Positions 20,716-29,167 of a stretch of 64,000 nt of DNA are shown piece by piece (the stretch's first letter is position 1; each line of letters starts with the position of its first letter). The notes below the pieces were generated by a model that was given only the letters and a program-made list of their open reading frames with translations, was not told where the DNA came from and searched no databases. Origin of the DNA: Paracoccaceae bacterium Fryx2 (GTDB taxonomy: Bacteria; Pseudomonadota; Alphaproteobacteria; Rhodobacterales; Rhodobacteraceae). The stretch spans positions 2,604,001-2,668,000 of the forward strand of contig JAVSGI010000005.1 in assembly GCA_032334235.1 (NCBI GenBank). The letters run 5' to 3'. Made by a program: the position numbers and the translations under genes.

Positions 20716-22556
20716 CGGCATTGATGAGGCTGGGCGGGCTGATCGACGCCTTCCGCCCGGCAGACGGGCCGCCGCCGCAGACGCTGGGCGCGTTCTTTCA
20801 CTGGTGCCTTTCGGGGTCGTGGCGGATGCTGGGGGTTGCCGGGGCGATCTCGGCCTTTGCGGGCACGATGGAGGTGGTGTCGGCGCTGATCCTCGGCTGG
20901 GTGATCGACGCCGCGCTGTCCTCGGGGCCAGAGGCATTCTTCGGCACCCATGCGCTGCTGCTGGTGGCGTTTCTGGCGTTCTATCTGGTGGTGCGGCCTT
21001 TGTCCTTTGCCGGGTCTTCGGCGTCGAACTCGATCATCGTCGGGCCGAACCTGATGCCGCTGGTGCTGAGCCGGCTGCACCGCTGGACACTGGGGCAGGC
21101 GGTGACGTTCTTTGACAACGACTTTGCCGGCCGCATCGCGCAAAAGCAGATGCAGGCGGCGCGGGCGGTGACCGATGTCGCGACCGAGGTGATCAACACC
21201 GCCTTCTTCGCGCTGGCTTCGGTAATCGCCTCTGTGATCTTTCTGCTGGCGGTGGACGTGTGGCTGGCGCTGGCGCTGGCGGTGTGGCTGGTGGCGTATC
21301 TGGCGCTGATCAAATACTTCATGCCGCGGGTTCGCACGAACTCGGCGGCGCGGGCGGCGGCGCGGGCGATGGTGTCTGGGCAGGTGGTCGATACCATCAC
21401 CAACATCAAGACCGTCAAGCTCTTTGCCCATGCCGCCTTCGAGGACCGTGTCGCGCTGAAGTCGATGGAGGTCTTCCGCGCCCGGTCGTTGGAATTCGGC
21501 GTGATCTCGACCTGGTTCCGTCTGGCGCTGATGACGCTGGCCGGGGTGCTGCCGGTGATGCTGATCGGCGGCACGCTGCTTTTGTGGCAGCAGGGGCAGG
21601 CGACGGCGGGGGCGATTGCGGCGGCCGGCGCGATTGCCATGCGGATCGCGCAGATGTCGGGCTGGGTCAGTGCCACGCTGATGTCGATCTATGCCGCGGT
21701 GGGCGAGGTCGAGGACGGGATGCACACGCTGGCGGTGCCGCACACGCTGGCCGATGCGCCGGGGGCGGTGGACCTGCCGCGGGTGGCGGGCGAGGTGCGG
21801 TTCGAGGGCGTGTCGTTCGGCTATGGCCGGGCGCGGGCCGGAGTCTCGGGGATCGAGCTGACCGTGCGGGCAGGGGAAAAGCTGGCGATTGTCGGGGCTT
21901 CGGGTGCCGGGAAGTCGACGCTGGTGGCGCTGCTCTTGCGGCTTTACGACAGCGAGAAGGGCCGGGTGCTGATCGACGGGCAGGATGTGCGTGCGGTGAC
22001 GCAGGAAAGCCTGCGCCGCCAGATCGGCATGGTCACGCAGGAAACCGCGATGTTCAACCGATCGGCCCGCGACAACATCCTCTACGGCCGCCCCGACGCG
22101 ACCGAGGCCGAGGTGATTGCCGCGGCAAAAGCCGCCGAGGCGCACGAATTCATCGAAACCATGGTGGACCACAAGGGCCGCACCGCCTATGACGCCTATC
22201 TTGGCGAACGCGGGGTCAAGCTTTCGGGCGGGCAGCGGCAGCGGATCGCGCTGGCACGGGCCTTCCTGAAGGACGCGCCGATCCTGGTGCTGGACGAGGC
22301 GACCTCGGCGCTCGATTCCGAGGTCGAGGCGTCGATCCAGGAGGCGCTGGGCCATGTGATGCAGGGCAAGACCGTGCTGGCCATCGCGCATCGGCTGAGC
22401 ACCATCGCGGCGATGGACCGGATCGTGGTGCTGGATCAGGGCCGGATCGTCGAACAGGGCAGCCATGAGGTGCTGCTGGCCAAGGGCGGTCTTTATGCCC
22501 GGTACTGGGACCGCCAATCCGGCGGATTCATCGGAAGCGAAGAGGCGGCAGAGTGA
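20712..22556 (+). CDS. ABC exporter half-transporter, second subunit
   Basis: 614-residue partner of the preceding gene, with the same plan: six membrane helices, Walker A GASGAGKSTLVA (about 395), signature LSGGQRQRIALARA, Walker B ILVLDEATSALDSE and AIAHRLSTIA. Both ATPase sites look catalytically complete, unlike many bacterial heterodimeric exporters with one degenerate site. The two C termini are alike (RQSGGFIG), suggesting an old tandem duplication. ATG overlaps the previous stop; its own stop overlaps the GTG of the methyltransferase. Confidence 0.88.
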   Translation: MTALMRLGGLIDAFRPADGPPPQTLGAFFHWCLSGSWRMLGVAGAISAFAGTMEVVSALILGWVIDAALSSGPEAFFGTHALLLVAFLAFYLVVRPLSFAGSSASNSIIVGPNLMPLVLSRLHRWTLGQAVTFFDNDFAGRIAQKQMQAARAVTDVATEVINTAFFALASVIASVIFLLAVDVWLALALAVWLVAYLALIKYFMPRVRTNSAARAAARAMVSGQVVDTITNIKTVKLFAHAAFEDRVALKSMEVFRARSLEFGVISTWFRLALMTLAGVLPVMLIGGTLLLWQQGQATAGAIAAAGAIAMRIAQMSGWVSATLMSIYAAVGEVEDGMHTLAVPHTLADAPGAVDLPRVAGEVRFEGVSFGYGRARAGVSGIELTVRAGEKLAIVGASGAGKSTLVALLLRLYDSEKGRVLIDGQDVRAVTQESLRRQIGMVTQETAMFNRSARDNILYGRPDATEAEVIAAAKAAEAHEFIETMVDHKGRTAYDAYLGERGVKLSGGQRQRIALARAFLKDAPILVLDEATSALDSEVEASIQEALGHVMQGKTVLAIAHRLSTIAAMDRIVVLDQGRIVEQGSHEVLLAKGGLYARYWDRQSGGFIGSEEAAE

Positions 22557-23785
22557 TTTTCACGATTGAACGGCTGGGCCATCTGGGCGACGCGATTGCG
22601 CGGGGGCCCGCCGGGCCGCTCTATGTGGCGCAGATGCTGCCGGGCGAGGTGGTTGACGGCGAGGTGCAGGGCGACCGCCTGCTGAACGCGCGAATCATCA
22701 CGCCCTCGGCCGACCGGGTGCGCGCGCCCTGCCCCCATGCCCGGACCTGCGGCGGCTGCCTGTTGCAACACGCCTCGCCCGGGTTCGTGGCCGACTGGAA
22801 GCTGGGGGTGGTGCGCTCGGCTCTGGCCGGGCAGGGGATCGAGGCCGACCTGCGGCCCATCGTGACCTCGCCGCCACGGTCGCGCAGGCGGGCGACGCTG
22901 TCGGGGCGGCGGACCAAGGGCGGGGCGCTGCTGGGGTTTCACGCGCGGGCGTCGGATGTGCTGGTGGGCGTGCCGCAATGCCAGTTGCTGCACCCCGACC
23001 TGATCGCCGCCTTCCCTGCGCTGGAGGCGCTGGTGATCACCGGCGGGTCGCGCAGCGGCGAGTTGTCGCTGACCGTCACGCGCACGATCTCGGGGCCGGA
23101 TGTGGCGGTGACCGGCGGCAAGCCGCTGGACAACGCGCTGCGGATGGATCTGGCGCGGGTGGCCGAGGCGCAGAACCTTTCGCGCCTGACCTGGGATGGT
23201 GAGGTAGTGGTGCTGCGCATGTCGCCGATGCAGCGCTTTGGCCGCGCGCTGGTGGCGCCGCCGCCGGGTGCCTTTCTGCAAGCCACGCCCGAGGGCGAGG
23301 CCGCGCTGCTTGCCTGCGTAGTCGAGGCGGTGGGCGATGCCAGGCGCGTCGTCGACCTGTTCGCGGGGGCCGGCACCTTCGCGCTGCCGCTGGCCGAACG
23401 GGCAGAGGTTCATGCCGTGGAAGGCGACGCCGCTATGGTGGCGGCGCTTGATCGCGGCTGGCGTCTGGCCGAGGGGCTGAAGCGCATCACCTCCGAGACG
23501 CGCGACCTGTTCCGCAGACCGCTGGAACCCGATGAATTCAAGGACTTCGACGCCGTGGTGATCGATCCGCCGCGTGCCGGGGCCGAGGCGCAGATGGCGA
23601 CGCTGGCGCGGGCGCAGGTGCCGGTGATCGCCGCGCTGTCGTGCAACCCGGTGACCTTCGCGCGCGATGCCAAGGTGCTTCTGGGGGCGGGATATCTGTT
23701 GGACTGGGTGCAGGTGATCGACCAGTTCCGCTGGTCGGCGCATGTCGAACTGGCTGCACGGTTCAGCCTGCGAGGCCGCCGATAA
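22553..23785 (+). CDS. RNA m5U methyltransferase, TrmA/RlmD family
   Basis: SAM-dependent C5-uridine methyltransferase acting on rRNA or tRNA, 410 residues. A short TRAM-like N terminus precedes an iron-sulfur cysteine set (CPHARTCGGC, about residues 60-69, and a fourth Cys in VPQCQLLHP near 142). The SAM site is VVDLFAGAGTFALPLAE (about 264) and the catalytic Cys is in ALSCNPVTFARD (about 362). RlmD, RlmC and TrmA are hard to separate without alignment; the cysteine cluster favours the RlmCD type. GTG start overlaps the ABC stop, so it is cotranscribed with the exporter genes. Confidence 0.85.
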   Translation: MIFTIERLGHLGDAIARGPAGPLYVAQMLPGEVVDGEVQGDRLLNARIITPSADRVRAPCPHARTCGGCLLQHASPGFVADWKLGVVRSALAGQGIEADLRPIVTSPPRSRRRATLSGRRTKGGALLGFHARASDVLVGVPQCQLLHPDLIAAFPALEALVITGGSRSGELSLTVTRTISGPDVAVTGGKPLDNALRMDLARVAEAQNLSRLTWDGEVVVLRMSPMQRFGRALVAPPPGAFLQATPEGEAALLACVVEAVGDARRVVDLFAGAGTFALPLAERAEVHAVEGDAAMVAALDRGWRLAEGLKRITSETRDLFRRPLEPDEFKDFDAVVIDPPRAGAEAQMATLARAQVPVIAALSCNPVTFARDAKVLLGAGYLLDWVQVIDQFRWSAHVELAARFSLRGRR

Positions 23786-23873
23786 CACGACCGTGAGCCG
23801 TTGTCGGAAACTGGCGCTAGGCACAGGCGCCGATTTTGGCTATGCGCAAGAAAAATACAGGCAGGCAGGCAAT

Positions 23874-24371
23874 ATGAAAATTGCGTTGAAAATCTTTCTG
23901 GCTTTGGTGCTTTCGTTTGCGCTGACTGCGTGTTCGTCAAAGTTCCGCACCTATCGCGGGCCCGAGGTCACCTCGATCCAGGTCCACAAGGCCGACCGCA
24001 AGATGTATCTGCTGCACCATGGCAAGGTTCTGGCAAGCTATGATGTGGCGCTGGGCTTTTCGCCTGTGGGGCACAAGCAGTTCGAAGGCGACGGCAAGAC
24101 GCCCGAGGGCAGCTATTTCATCGACCGGCGCAACCCGAACTCCGAATTCCACCTGTCGGTCGGCATGTCCTACCCCAATGAATTCGACAAGGAATTCGCC
24201 GCCTCTCAGGGCAGGTCGCCGGGAGGTGACATCTTCATTCACGGCCATACCGGGTTCAAGCGCAAGAACAAGGGCGACTGGACGGCGGGGTGCATCGCCG
24301 TCACCGACCGCGAGATGGAAGTGATCTATTCGATGATCCGCAAGGGCACGCCGATCCACATCCTGCCCTGA
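23874..24371 (+). CDS. L,D-transpeptidase family lipoprotein
   Basis: 165-residue envelope protein with a lipoprotein signal (FALTACSS, lipid Cys about residue 20) and a YkuD catalytic domain. IHGHTG supplies the His and TAGCIAVTD the catalytic Cys about 20 residues later, in the usual S/T-x-G-C context. YkuD enzymes form 3-3 peptidoglycan crosslinks or attach proteins to peptidoglycan; short single-domain forms like this (YafK type) may instead cut such links. The ATG at 23874 gives the signal peptide directly; the longer frame has no support. Confidence 0.88.
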   Translation: MKIALKIFLALVLSFALTACSSKFRTYRGPEVTSIQVHKADRKMYLLHHGKVLASYDVALGFSPVGHKQFEGDGKTPEGSYFIDRRNPNSEFHLSVGMSYPNEFDKEFAASQGRSPGGDIFIHGHTGFKRKNKGDWTAGCIAVTDREMEVIYSMIRKGTPIHILP

Positions 24372-24381
24372 GACGGCGGTG

Positions 24382-24397
24382 GGGGGCCGCAGCCCCC
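24382..24397 (+). terminator. G/C hairpin between converging genes
   Basis: GGGGGC / GCCCCC with loop CGCA, 10 bases past the L,D-transpeptidase stop and 7 bases from the end of the CAP gene on the other strand. No U tract, as with most terminators in this window. Confidence 0.55.
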
Positions 24398-24404
24398 TCG
24401 CCGG

Positions 24405-24908
24405 TCAGGTGCCGGTGATCAGCGTCCACCAGATCTTGCCGCCCGGTTCCTGGAACCAGGCAAAGCCGAGCTGACGCGCCGCCGGGTCCAGCACGATGGC
24501 GCGGGTGTCGGGCAGTTCCATCCACGCGGCGAGGGTTTCAAGCTCTGTCTCGAAGGTTTCCGAGATCAGCTCGCCCGAAAGCTGCCCGGTGTAGCCGACG
24601 CGCTGCACCCGTTCGAGCGGCGACGACCCGTCGGACCCGAAGTGCCAGGGACGGTTCTGCACCGACATGTCGCGCGAATGGGTGGCGGCGGCGGCGTTCA
24701 GTTGCGCGTTGAGAGTCAGCGGCGCGGACCCTGCGGCCGAGCGCAACGTGTTGACCGAGTCGAGCAGACGGTAGGGCACCTTGCCCTGGTCGATCCGGTA
24801 GACTTGCGGCAGCGGCTTGCCGTCGGGGCTGAGAGCGGGCCCCATGGTCGCGCCGCAGGCGGAAAGGGCTAGCGTTGCGCAAAGCATCAGGGCAGTCAGT
24901 CTGTTCAT
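24405..24908 (-). CDS. CAP/SCP-domain lipoprotein
   Basis: 167-residue predicted lipoprotein (lipobox LSACG, Cys about residue 18) with a CAP (SCP/PR1-like) domain: NTLRSAAGSAPLTLNAQLNA, ATHSRDM with a conserved His, then HFGSDGSSPLERVQRVGYTG and a C-terminal RQLGFAW. Bacterial CAP proteins are secreted or envelope-bound and mostly of unknown function. It lies between two L,D-transpeptidase genes, fitting a cell-wall role. Confidence 0.85.
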   Translation of the reverse strand: MNRLTALMLCATLALSACGATMGPALSPDGKPLPQVYRIDQGKVPYRLLDSVNTLRSAAGSAPLTLNAQLNAAAATHSRDMSVQNRPWHFGSDGSSPLERVQRVGYTGQLSGELISETFETELETLAAWMELPDTRAIVLDPAARQLGFAWFQEPGGKIWWTLITGT

Positions 24909-25073
24909 GTCACTCTCACCCGGTTGGAGCCTGAGGCCCGTCTTTACAGACTTGGTGCGCGCTGTTCAAACGCAACTCTGCGTGACGTTGCCCATTGACG
25001 CGCGTTTGATTTGCGGCGTAGCCCGCAAGACGGTAAACAGCCGAAAAATACCACGATGCAAGGAGTGACGCGC

Positions 25074-25676
25074 ATGAGTGTCGATGGCCCGAACAGGCTT
25101 GACCGCCGCAGGGTTCTGGGCGGTGCCGCAGCGGTGCTTGGGGCGGCAGCATTGCCCGCCTGGGCGCAGGCTGAAATGCTTGATCCCGATGCGCCGCCGC
25201 AAGGCTCGGTGCGCAACAACGTGTCGAGCTTCCGGATGCTCGATTGGCAGGGGTATTTCACCGACACCCGCAAGGGAGCGATTCTGGTCGATACCACGTC
25301 GCGGGCGCTGCACTTCTGGTCGGAAGACCAGACGATCTACAAGCTTTATCCGACCTCTGTGCCGCTGTCGGAAGAACTGACCCGCCGCGGGCGGACCGAG
25401 GTGATCCAGAAGGTGGTGAACCCGAGCTGGCGCCCGACGCCGTCGATGAAGGAACGCAACCCGGAATGGCCCGACGTGGTCGAAGGCGGCGCGCCCGACA
25501 ACCCGCTGGGCGTGCGCGCGCTTTACCTGTCGTGGACCTACTATCGCATCCACGGCACCCACGACACGCGCAAGATCGGGCGGCGGTCATCGAATGGTTG
25601 CGTCGGTTTGTACAACGAACACATTCTGGAGCTGTTCGATCTGACGCAGGTGGGCACGCAGGTGTTGCTAATTTGA
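25074..25676 (+). CDS. Tat-exported L,D-transpeptidase
   Basis: 200-residue protein with a twin-arginine signal (LDRRRVLGGAAAVLGAAALP, cut near AWAQA) and a YkuD domain. RIHGTHD carries the His and RRSSNGCVGLYNEH the catalytic Ser-x-Gly-Cys. It is predicted to crosslink peptidoglycan in the periplasm. The ATG at 25074 is chosen because AGGAG is 9 bases upstream; ATGs at 25011 and 25056 lack this. It is the second L,D-transpeptidase within 1.7 kb and is of a different subfamily from the lipoprotein at 23874. Confidence 0.9.
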   Translation: MSVDGPNRLDRRRVLGGAAAVLGAAALPAWAQAEMLDPDAPPQGSVRNNVSSFRMLDWQGYFTDTRKGAILVDTTSRALHFWSEDQTIYKLYPTSVPLSEELTRRGRTEVIQKVVNPSWRPTPSMKERNPEWPDVVEGGAPDNPLGVRALYLSWTYYRIHGTHDTRKIGRRSSNGCVGLYNEHILELFDLTQVGTQVLLI

Positions 25677-25770
25677 CGATAAGACGCCGGAGCGCACGGT
25701 CAGATGAAGACCCAAGTTGCAATCCCCACGCCAAGCTGGTTAGAAAACCGATACGAGGTAGAGTCTTGGG

Positions 25771-25807
25771 TGCATGCCGTCGCCTCTGCAATATTCGGTG
25801 GCATGCA
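25771..25807. repeat. Spaced inverted repeat in front of the 60-residue peptide gene
   Basis: TGCATGCC and GGCATGCA are exact inverted copies with 21 bases between, ending 16 bases before the ATG at 25824. In RNA they could form a stem close to the ribosome site (GGAGG); as DNA they could be an operator. Neither is shown. Confidence 0.4.
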
Positions 25808-25823
25808 ATAACTGGAGGTTAAC

Positions 25824-26006
25824 ATGAAGAAACTTGCGCTCGCTGCCGTGATCACGGTTGCTGCATCCACCGCTTTCGCTGGCGGCATCAACGTCGAACC
25901 GATCATGGAGCCGACCATCGTCGAGGCACAAACCTCGTCGTCCGCTGGTGGCATCGTCGTCCCGCTGCTGCTGCTGCTGATCATCGCGGCTGCCGTTTCG
26001 TCCTGA
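25824..26006 (+). CDS. Small exported membrane-anchored peptide
   Basis: 60-residue protein: a Sec signal peptide (MKKLALAAVITVAASTAFA), a short acidic stretch (GGINVEPIMEPTIVEAQTSS) and a C-terminal hydrophobic segment (GIVVPLLLLLIIAAAVSS). The mature peptide of about 40 residues would sit in the inner membrane with its N terminus outside. A good ribosome site (GGAGG) and a strong terminator show it is a real, separately expressed gene. Function unknown. Its plan resembles the yjbE-like peptide at 38615. No homologue with known role is recognised. Confidence 0.75.
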   Translation: MKKLALAAVITVAASTAFAGGINVEPIMEPTIVEAQTSSSAGGIVVPLLLLLIIAAAVSS

Positions 26007-26024
26007 TCGGCGAACCGTTCATGG

Positions 26025-26054
26025 AAAGGACGGCAGGTCAAACTGCCGTCCTTT
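26025..26054 (+). terminator. Strong intrinsic terminator after the small peptide gene
   Basis: 12-bp perfect stem (AAAGGACGGCAG / CTGCCGTCCTTT, loop GTCAAA) followed by TTTTCATTTTTT. This is the best intrinsic terminator in the left half of the window and suggests a highly transcribed short mRNA. Confidence 0.9.
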
Positions 26055-26131
26055 TCATTTTTTCCGGGGTCTTTGGACTGCGGTTAAAGTTCTGATTTGC
26101 CGGGTTGATCCGCGATCCCCGGTGGCGCTGC

Positions 26132-27220
26132 TCAGCGCAGCCAGCCCGCCAGATTTTCGTCGATCACCGCGACCAGCGCCTTGATGTGGGCGTCGTCGTC
26201 GTTCAGGCAGGGGATGTAGGTAAAGCTTTCGCCGCCTGCATGTTCAAAGGCTTCGCGGATCTCGCCGTTGATCTCTTCAAGCGTTTCGATGCAGTCGGCC
26301 GAAAAGGCGGGCGCAATCACCGCGATTCGCTTCTTGCCCTGCTTGGCCAGGTCGGCCACATGCTCGACCGTATAGGGCTTCAGCCATTCCTCGGGCCCGA
26401 ACACCGACTGGAAGGTCGTGATGATCGCGTCCTTGTCCCAGCCCAGCCGTTCGCGCAGCAGCCGCGAGGTCTTGGCGCATTGGCAATGGTAGGGGTCGCC
26501 CGACATCAGATAGCGTTTCGGCATCCCGTGATAGCTGGCCACCAGCACGTCGGGCTTGATGGTCAGCCGCCCGTAGGCATGTTCGACAGATTTTGCCAAC
26601 GCGTCGATGTAAAGCGGGTGGTCGAAATATTCCGGGACGGTGCGCGCGGCGGGCTGGCGCTTTTCCTTCATCAGCGCGGCAAAGAAGGCATCGTTGGCGG
26701 TGGCCGAGGTGGCGCCGGCGTAATGCGGGTAAAGCGCGAAGAACAGGATCTTCTCGCAGCCCGCCTCGACCATCGAGCGCACCTTCGATTCGGTCGAAGG
26801 ATTGCCGTAGCGCATACAGAAATCGACCATCACGCGGTTGCCATGCTCGGCGGCGATGGCTGCGGCGACGGCGGCGGTCTGGTCCTTGGTGATCGTCATC
26901 AGCGGGCTTTCGCCCTTGTCGTGGTTCCAGATCAGCTTGTAGTTGGCGCCCGAACTGAACGGGCGTTTCGACAGGATGATCAGTTGCAGCAACGGCTGCC
27001 ATTTCCATGACGGGTAGTCGATCACCCGCTTGTCGGACAGGAATTCGCTGAGATACCTGCGCATCGACCAGTAATCGTAATTGTCGGGCGTGCCGAGGTT
27101 GGCCAGAAGGACGCCGATCTTCGCGCTCCGCACGGGCGGATGATCGGCCGGGGCATGGGCCAGACGGCCCTCGCCGGCGGCGATCATCTCGGGAACCTGG
27201 CCAGAGGTGGCATCAAACAT
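26132..27220 (-). CDS. hemH: Ferrochelatase
   Basis: Inserts Fe2+ into protoporphyrin IX, the last step of heme synthesis. The 362-residue protein has LLANLGTPDNYDYWSMRRYL near the N terminus, the catalytic His in ASYHGMPKRYLMSGDPY (about residue 224) and PAFSADCIETLEEI near the C terminus. The ATG at 27220 is selected; an upstream in-frame ATG at 27250 would add ten residues and lacks a better ribosome site. It lies 55 bp downstream of a methyltransferase-like gene on the same strand. Confidence 0.94.
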   Translation of the reverse strand: MFDATSGQVPEMIAAGEGRLAHAPADHPPVRSAKIGVLLANLGTPDNYDYWSMRRYLSEFLSDKRVIDYPSWKWQPLLQLIILSKRPFSSGANYKLIWNHDKGESPLMTITKDQTAAVAAAIAAEHGNRVMVDFCMRYGNPSTESKVRSMVEAGCEKILFFALYPHYAGATSATANDAFFAALMKEKRQPAARTVPEYFDHPLYIDALAKSVEHAYGRLTIKPDVLVASYHGMPKRYLMSGDPYHCQCAKTSRLLRERLGWDKDAIITTFQSVFGPEEWLKPYTVEHVADLAKQGKKRIAVIAPAFSADCIETLEEINGEIREAFEHAGGESFTYIPCLNDDDAHIKALVAVIDENLAGWLR

Positions 27221-27275
27221 CACGTCTTCCGTCCTTCGAATATGTGACACTCAGATAAACGCATCCGGGGCAACG

Positions 27276-28109
27276 TCAACCGTCCAGCTTGGTTTCAGTT
27301 GGGGCGACGCGGGCCGCACCCAGGGCTTCGGCAAGGCTTTGCACCGCCGAACCGGGGCGAAGCGGCTGTTGCTGGCTGGAATGGGGGGCCCAGCCGGTCA
27401 GGAAGATGATCTCGAAAGTGGCGGGGATGCGGCCGTCGGGCGTGCCGTGCAGGTCGGCATAGCGGCGCGCGGTTTCGGTCAGGATCGACCGGCGGGTCGG
27501 GTGGCGCGGGCGGGCGGCCAGCGCATTGGCCTCGCCCATCGCACGCAGGTCGGCCATCAGGTGCGCCGCGTCACGGTAGCTGACCTGCCGGGTCAGGCTG
27601 TCGGCCACCGGCAGCGCAAAGCCCGCGCGTTGCAGCAAACCGCCAAGGTCGCGAATCTCGCCCATCGGCAGCACGCGCGGCGACAGGCCGCCGGTCACCG
27701 CCACTTCGGCCGCCGCAAGGCTGGTGCGCAGCTCGTGCAGCGTCTGCCCGCCGAAGGCTGCGCCAAGAAACAGCCCGTCGGGTGCCAGCGCGCGGCGGCA
27801 CTGCACCAGTTGCCCCACCGGATCATTCGCCCAGTGCAGCGTCAGCGCGTCGATCACCAGATCGTGTGCGCCGGGCGCAAGGTCCAGCACCTCGTCATCG
27901 GCCACGATGCGAGCCTGCGGCCACAGTGCGGCCCAGATTTGCGGGAAAGCGGTGACCACGGCGGGGGCTGTAAACGTCCTGTTAACCTCGATGAGTCTCT
28001 CCTGCATCTCGGCGGCCACCTCGTCGTGCAGGAACAGCGCCGGGTCGCGCAGGGCGCGGGCGCGGTTGCGGGCAAGGGCGGGGCGGTCGGTCAGGGTCGG
28101 GGGGGTCAT
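27276..28109 (-). CDS. Methyltransferase-like protein, NDUFAF5/BioC type, SAM motif degenerate
   Basis: 277-residue protein that resembles class I methyltransferases of the BioC/NDUFAF5 group. It begins DRPALARNRARALRDPALFL, keeps the post-II block HDLVIDALTLHWANDPVGQL and the later PDGLFLGAAFGGQTLHELR. The expected glycine-rich SAM motif I is not visible; VNRTFTAPAVVTAFPQIWAA stands in its place. The human relative NDUFAF5 is a hydroxylase, so loss of methyl transfer is plausible. Divergent from comF (39 bp), upstream of hemH on the same strand. Confidence 0.7.
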   Translation of the reverse strand: MTPPTLTDRPALARNRARALRDPALFLHDEVAAEMQERLIEVNRTFTAPAVVTAFPQIWAALWPQARIVADDEVLDLAPGAHDLVIDALTLHWANDPVGQLVQCRRALAPDGLFLGAAFGGQTLHELRTSLAAAEVAVTGGLSPRVLPMGEIRDLGGLLQRAGFALPVADSLTRQVSYRDAAHLMADLRAMGEANALAARPRHPTRRSILTETARRYADLHGTPDGRIPATFEIIFLTGWAPHSSQQQPLRPGSAVQSLAEALGAARVAPTETKLDG

Positions 28110-28148
28110 GTCGGCTCCGGATCAGGGAACGCACCTTAGGGGGGTCGC

Positions 28149-28871
28149 ATGGGATTGCAAGCCGCGCTGCATCTGATCTATCCGCCGCAATGCCTGATCT
28201 GCGACACGCTGGTGACCTCGGATTTCGGTCTTTGCGGCACCTGCTGGCGGGAAACGCCGTTCATCACCGGGCTGGTATGCGACCAGTGCGGCACGCCTCT
28301 GCCGGGAGAAAGCCACGGCCACGCGGTGAAATGCGACGACTGCCTGACGCTGGCGCGGCCCTGGTCGCAGGGTCGCGCGGCGCTGTTGTATGCCGACAAC
28401 GGGCGGAAGATGGTCCTGTCGCTGAAACATGGCGACCGGCTGGACCTCGCGCGCCCGGCCGGGGCGTGGATGGCACGCGCGGCGGAACCGCTGCTGCGGC
28501 CGGGCATGGTGGTGGCGCCGGTGCCGCTCTACTGGCTGCGGCTCTTGAAGCGGCGCTACAATCAGGCGGCGCTGCTGTCGGCGGCGGTGGCAAAGGGGGC
28601 GGGGCTTGCGCATTGCCCCGACCTGCTGGCCCGCCGCCGCAACACCCGCAGCCAGGAAGGGCGCGACCGCGAGGGGCGCTTTGCCAACATGGAGGATGCG
28701 ATCCGCATCAACCCGGCCCGCGCTCCGCGCATCGCGGGCAAGCCGGTGCTGCTGGTGGATGACGTGATGACCTCGGGGGCGACGCTGGCGGTGGCGACCG
28801 AGGCCTGTCTTGCGGCCGGTGCCAGCGAGGTTTCGGTTCTGGTACTGGCGCGCGTTGCGAAGGAGTCCTAG
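28149..28871 (+). CDS. comF: ComF family phosphoribosyltransferase-like protein
   Basis: 240-residue protein with an N-terminal zinc-ribbon region (CLIC, CGTCW, CDQCG, CDDC within residues 15-62) and a C-terminal PRPP-binding loop VLLVDDVMTSGATLAVAT (about 200-217), as in ComF/GntX. Family members are linked to DNA uptake, but the biochemical role is unsettled. First gene of a comF-grxC-nitrilase-marR series, an order I associate with Rhodobacteraceae. Confidence 0.9.
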   Translation: MGLQAALHLIYPPQCLICDTLVTSDFGLCGTCWRETPFITGLVCDQCGTPLPGESHGHAVKCDDCLTLARPWSQGRAALLYADNGRKMVLSLKHGDRLDLARPAGAWMARAAEPLLRPGMVVAPVPLYWLRLLKRRYNQAALLSAAVAKGAGLAHCPDLLARRRNTRSQEGRDREGRFANMEDAIRINPARAPRIAGKPVLLVDDVMTSGATLAVATEACLAAGASEVSVLVLARVAKES

Positions 28872-28909
28872 ATCCTTATAGTCAATCCGACTGCAAGGAA
28901 CCGCGCCCC

Positions 28910-29167
28910 ATGAAATCCGTCGAGATCTACACCACCCCCACCTGCCCCTATTGCGTTGCCGCCAAGCGGCTGCTGGTCAGGAAGGCCGCGCCTTTCACCG
29001 AGATCGACGTGAGCCGCGACCCGGCGGCGCGGTCTGCCATGACGGCGCGCGCGAACGGCGGGCGGACGGTGCCGCAGATCTTCATCGGCGGCAAGCATGT
29101 CGGCGGCTGCGACGACCTGCACGCGCTGGACGATGCGGGGCGGCTTGATCCGCTTCTGGCGGACTAG
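28910..29167 (+). CDS. grxC: Glutaredoxin 3
   Basis: 85-residue dithiol glutaredoxin that reduces disulfides with glutathione. Active site CPYC (about residues 12-15) and the glutathione-binding TVPQIFIGGKHVGGCDDL near the C terminus. Length is standard. Its TAG is immediately followed by the ATG of the nitrilase gene, with no gap. Confidence 0.94.
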   Translation: MKSVEIYTTPTCPYCVAAKRLLVRKAAPFTEIDVSRDPAARSAMTARANGGRTVPQIFIGGKHVGGCDDLHALDDAGRLDPLLAD

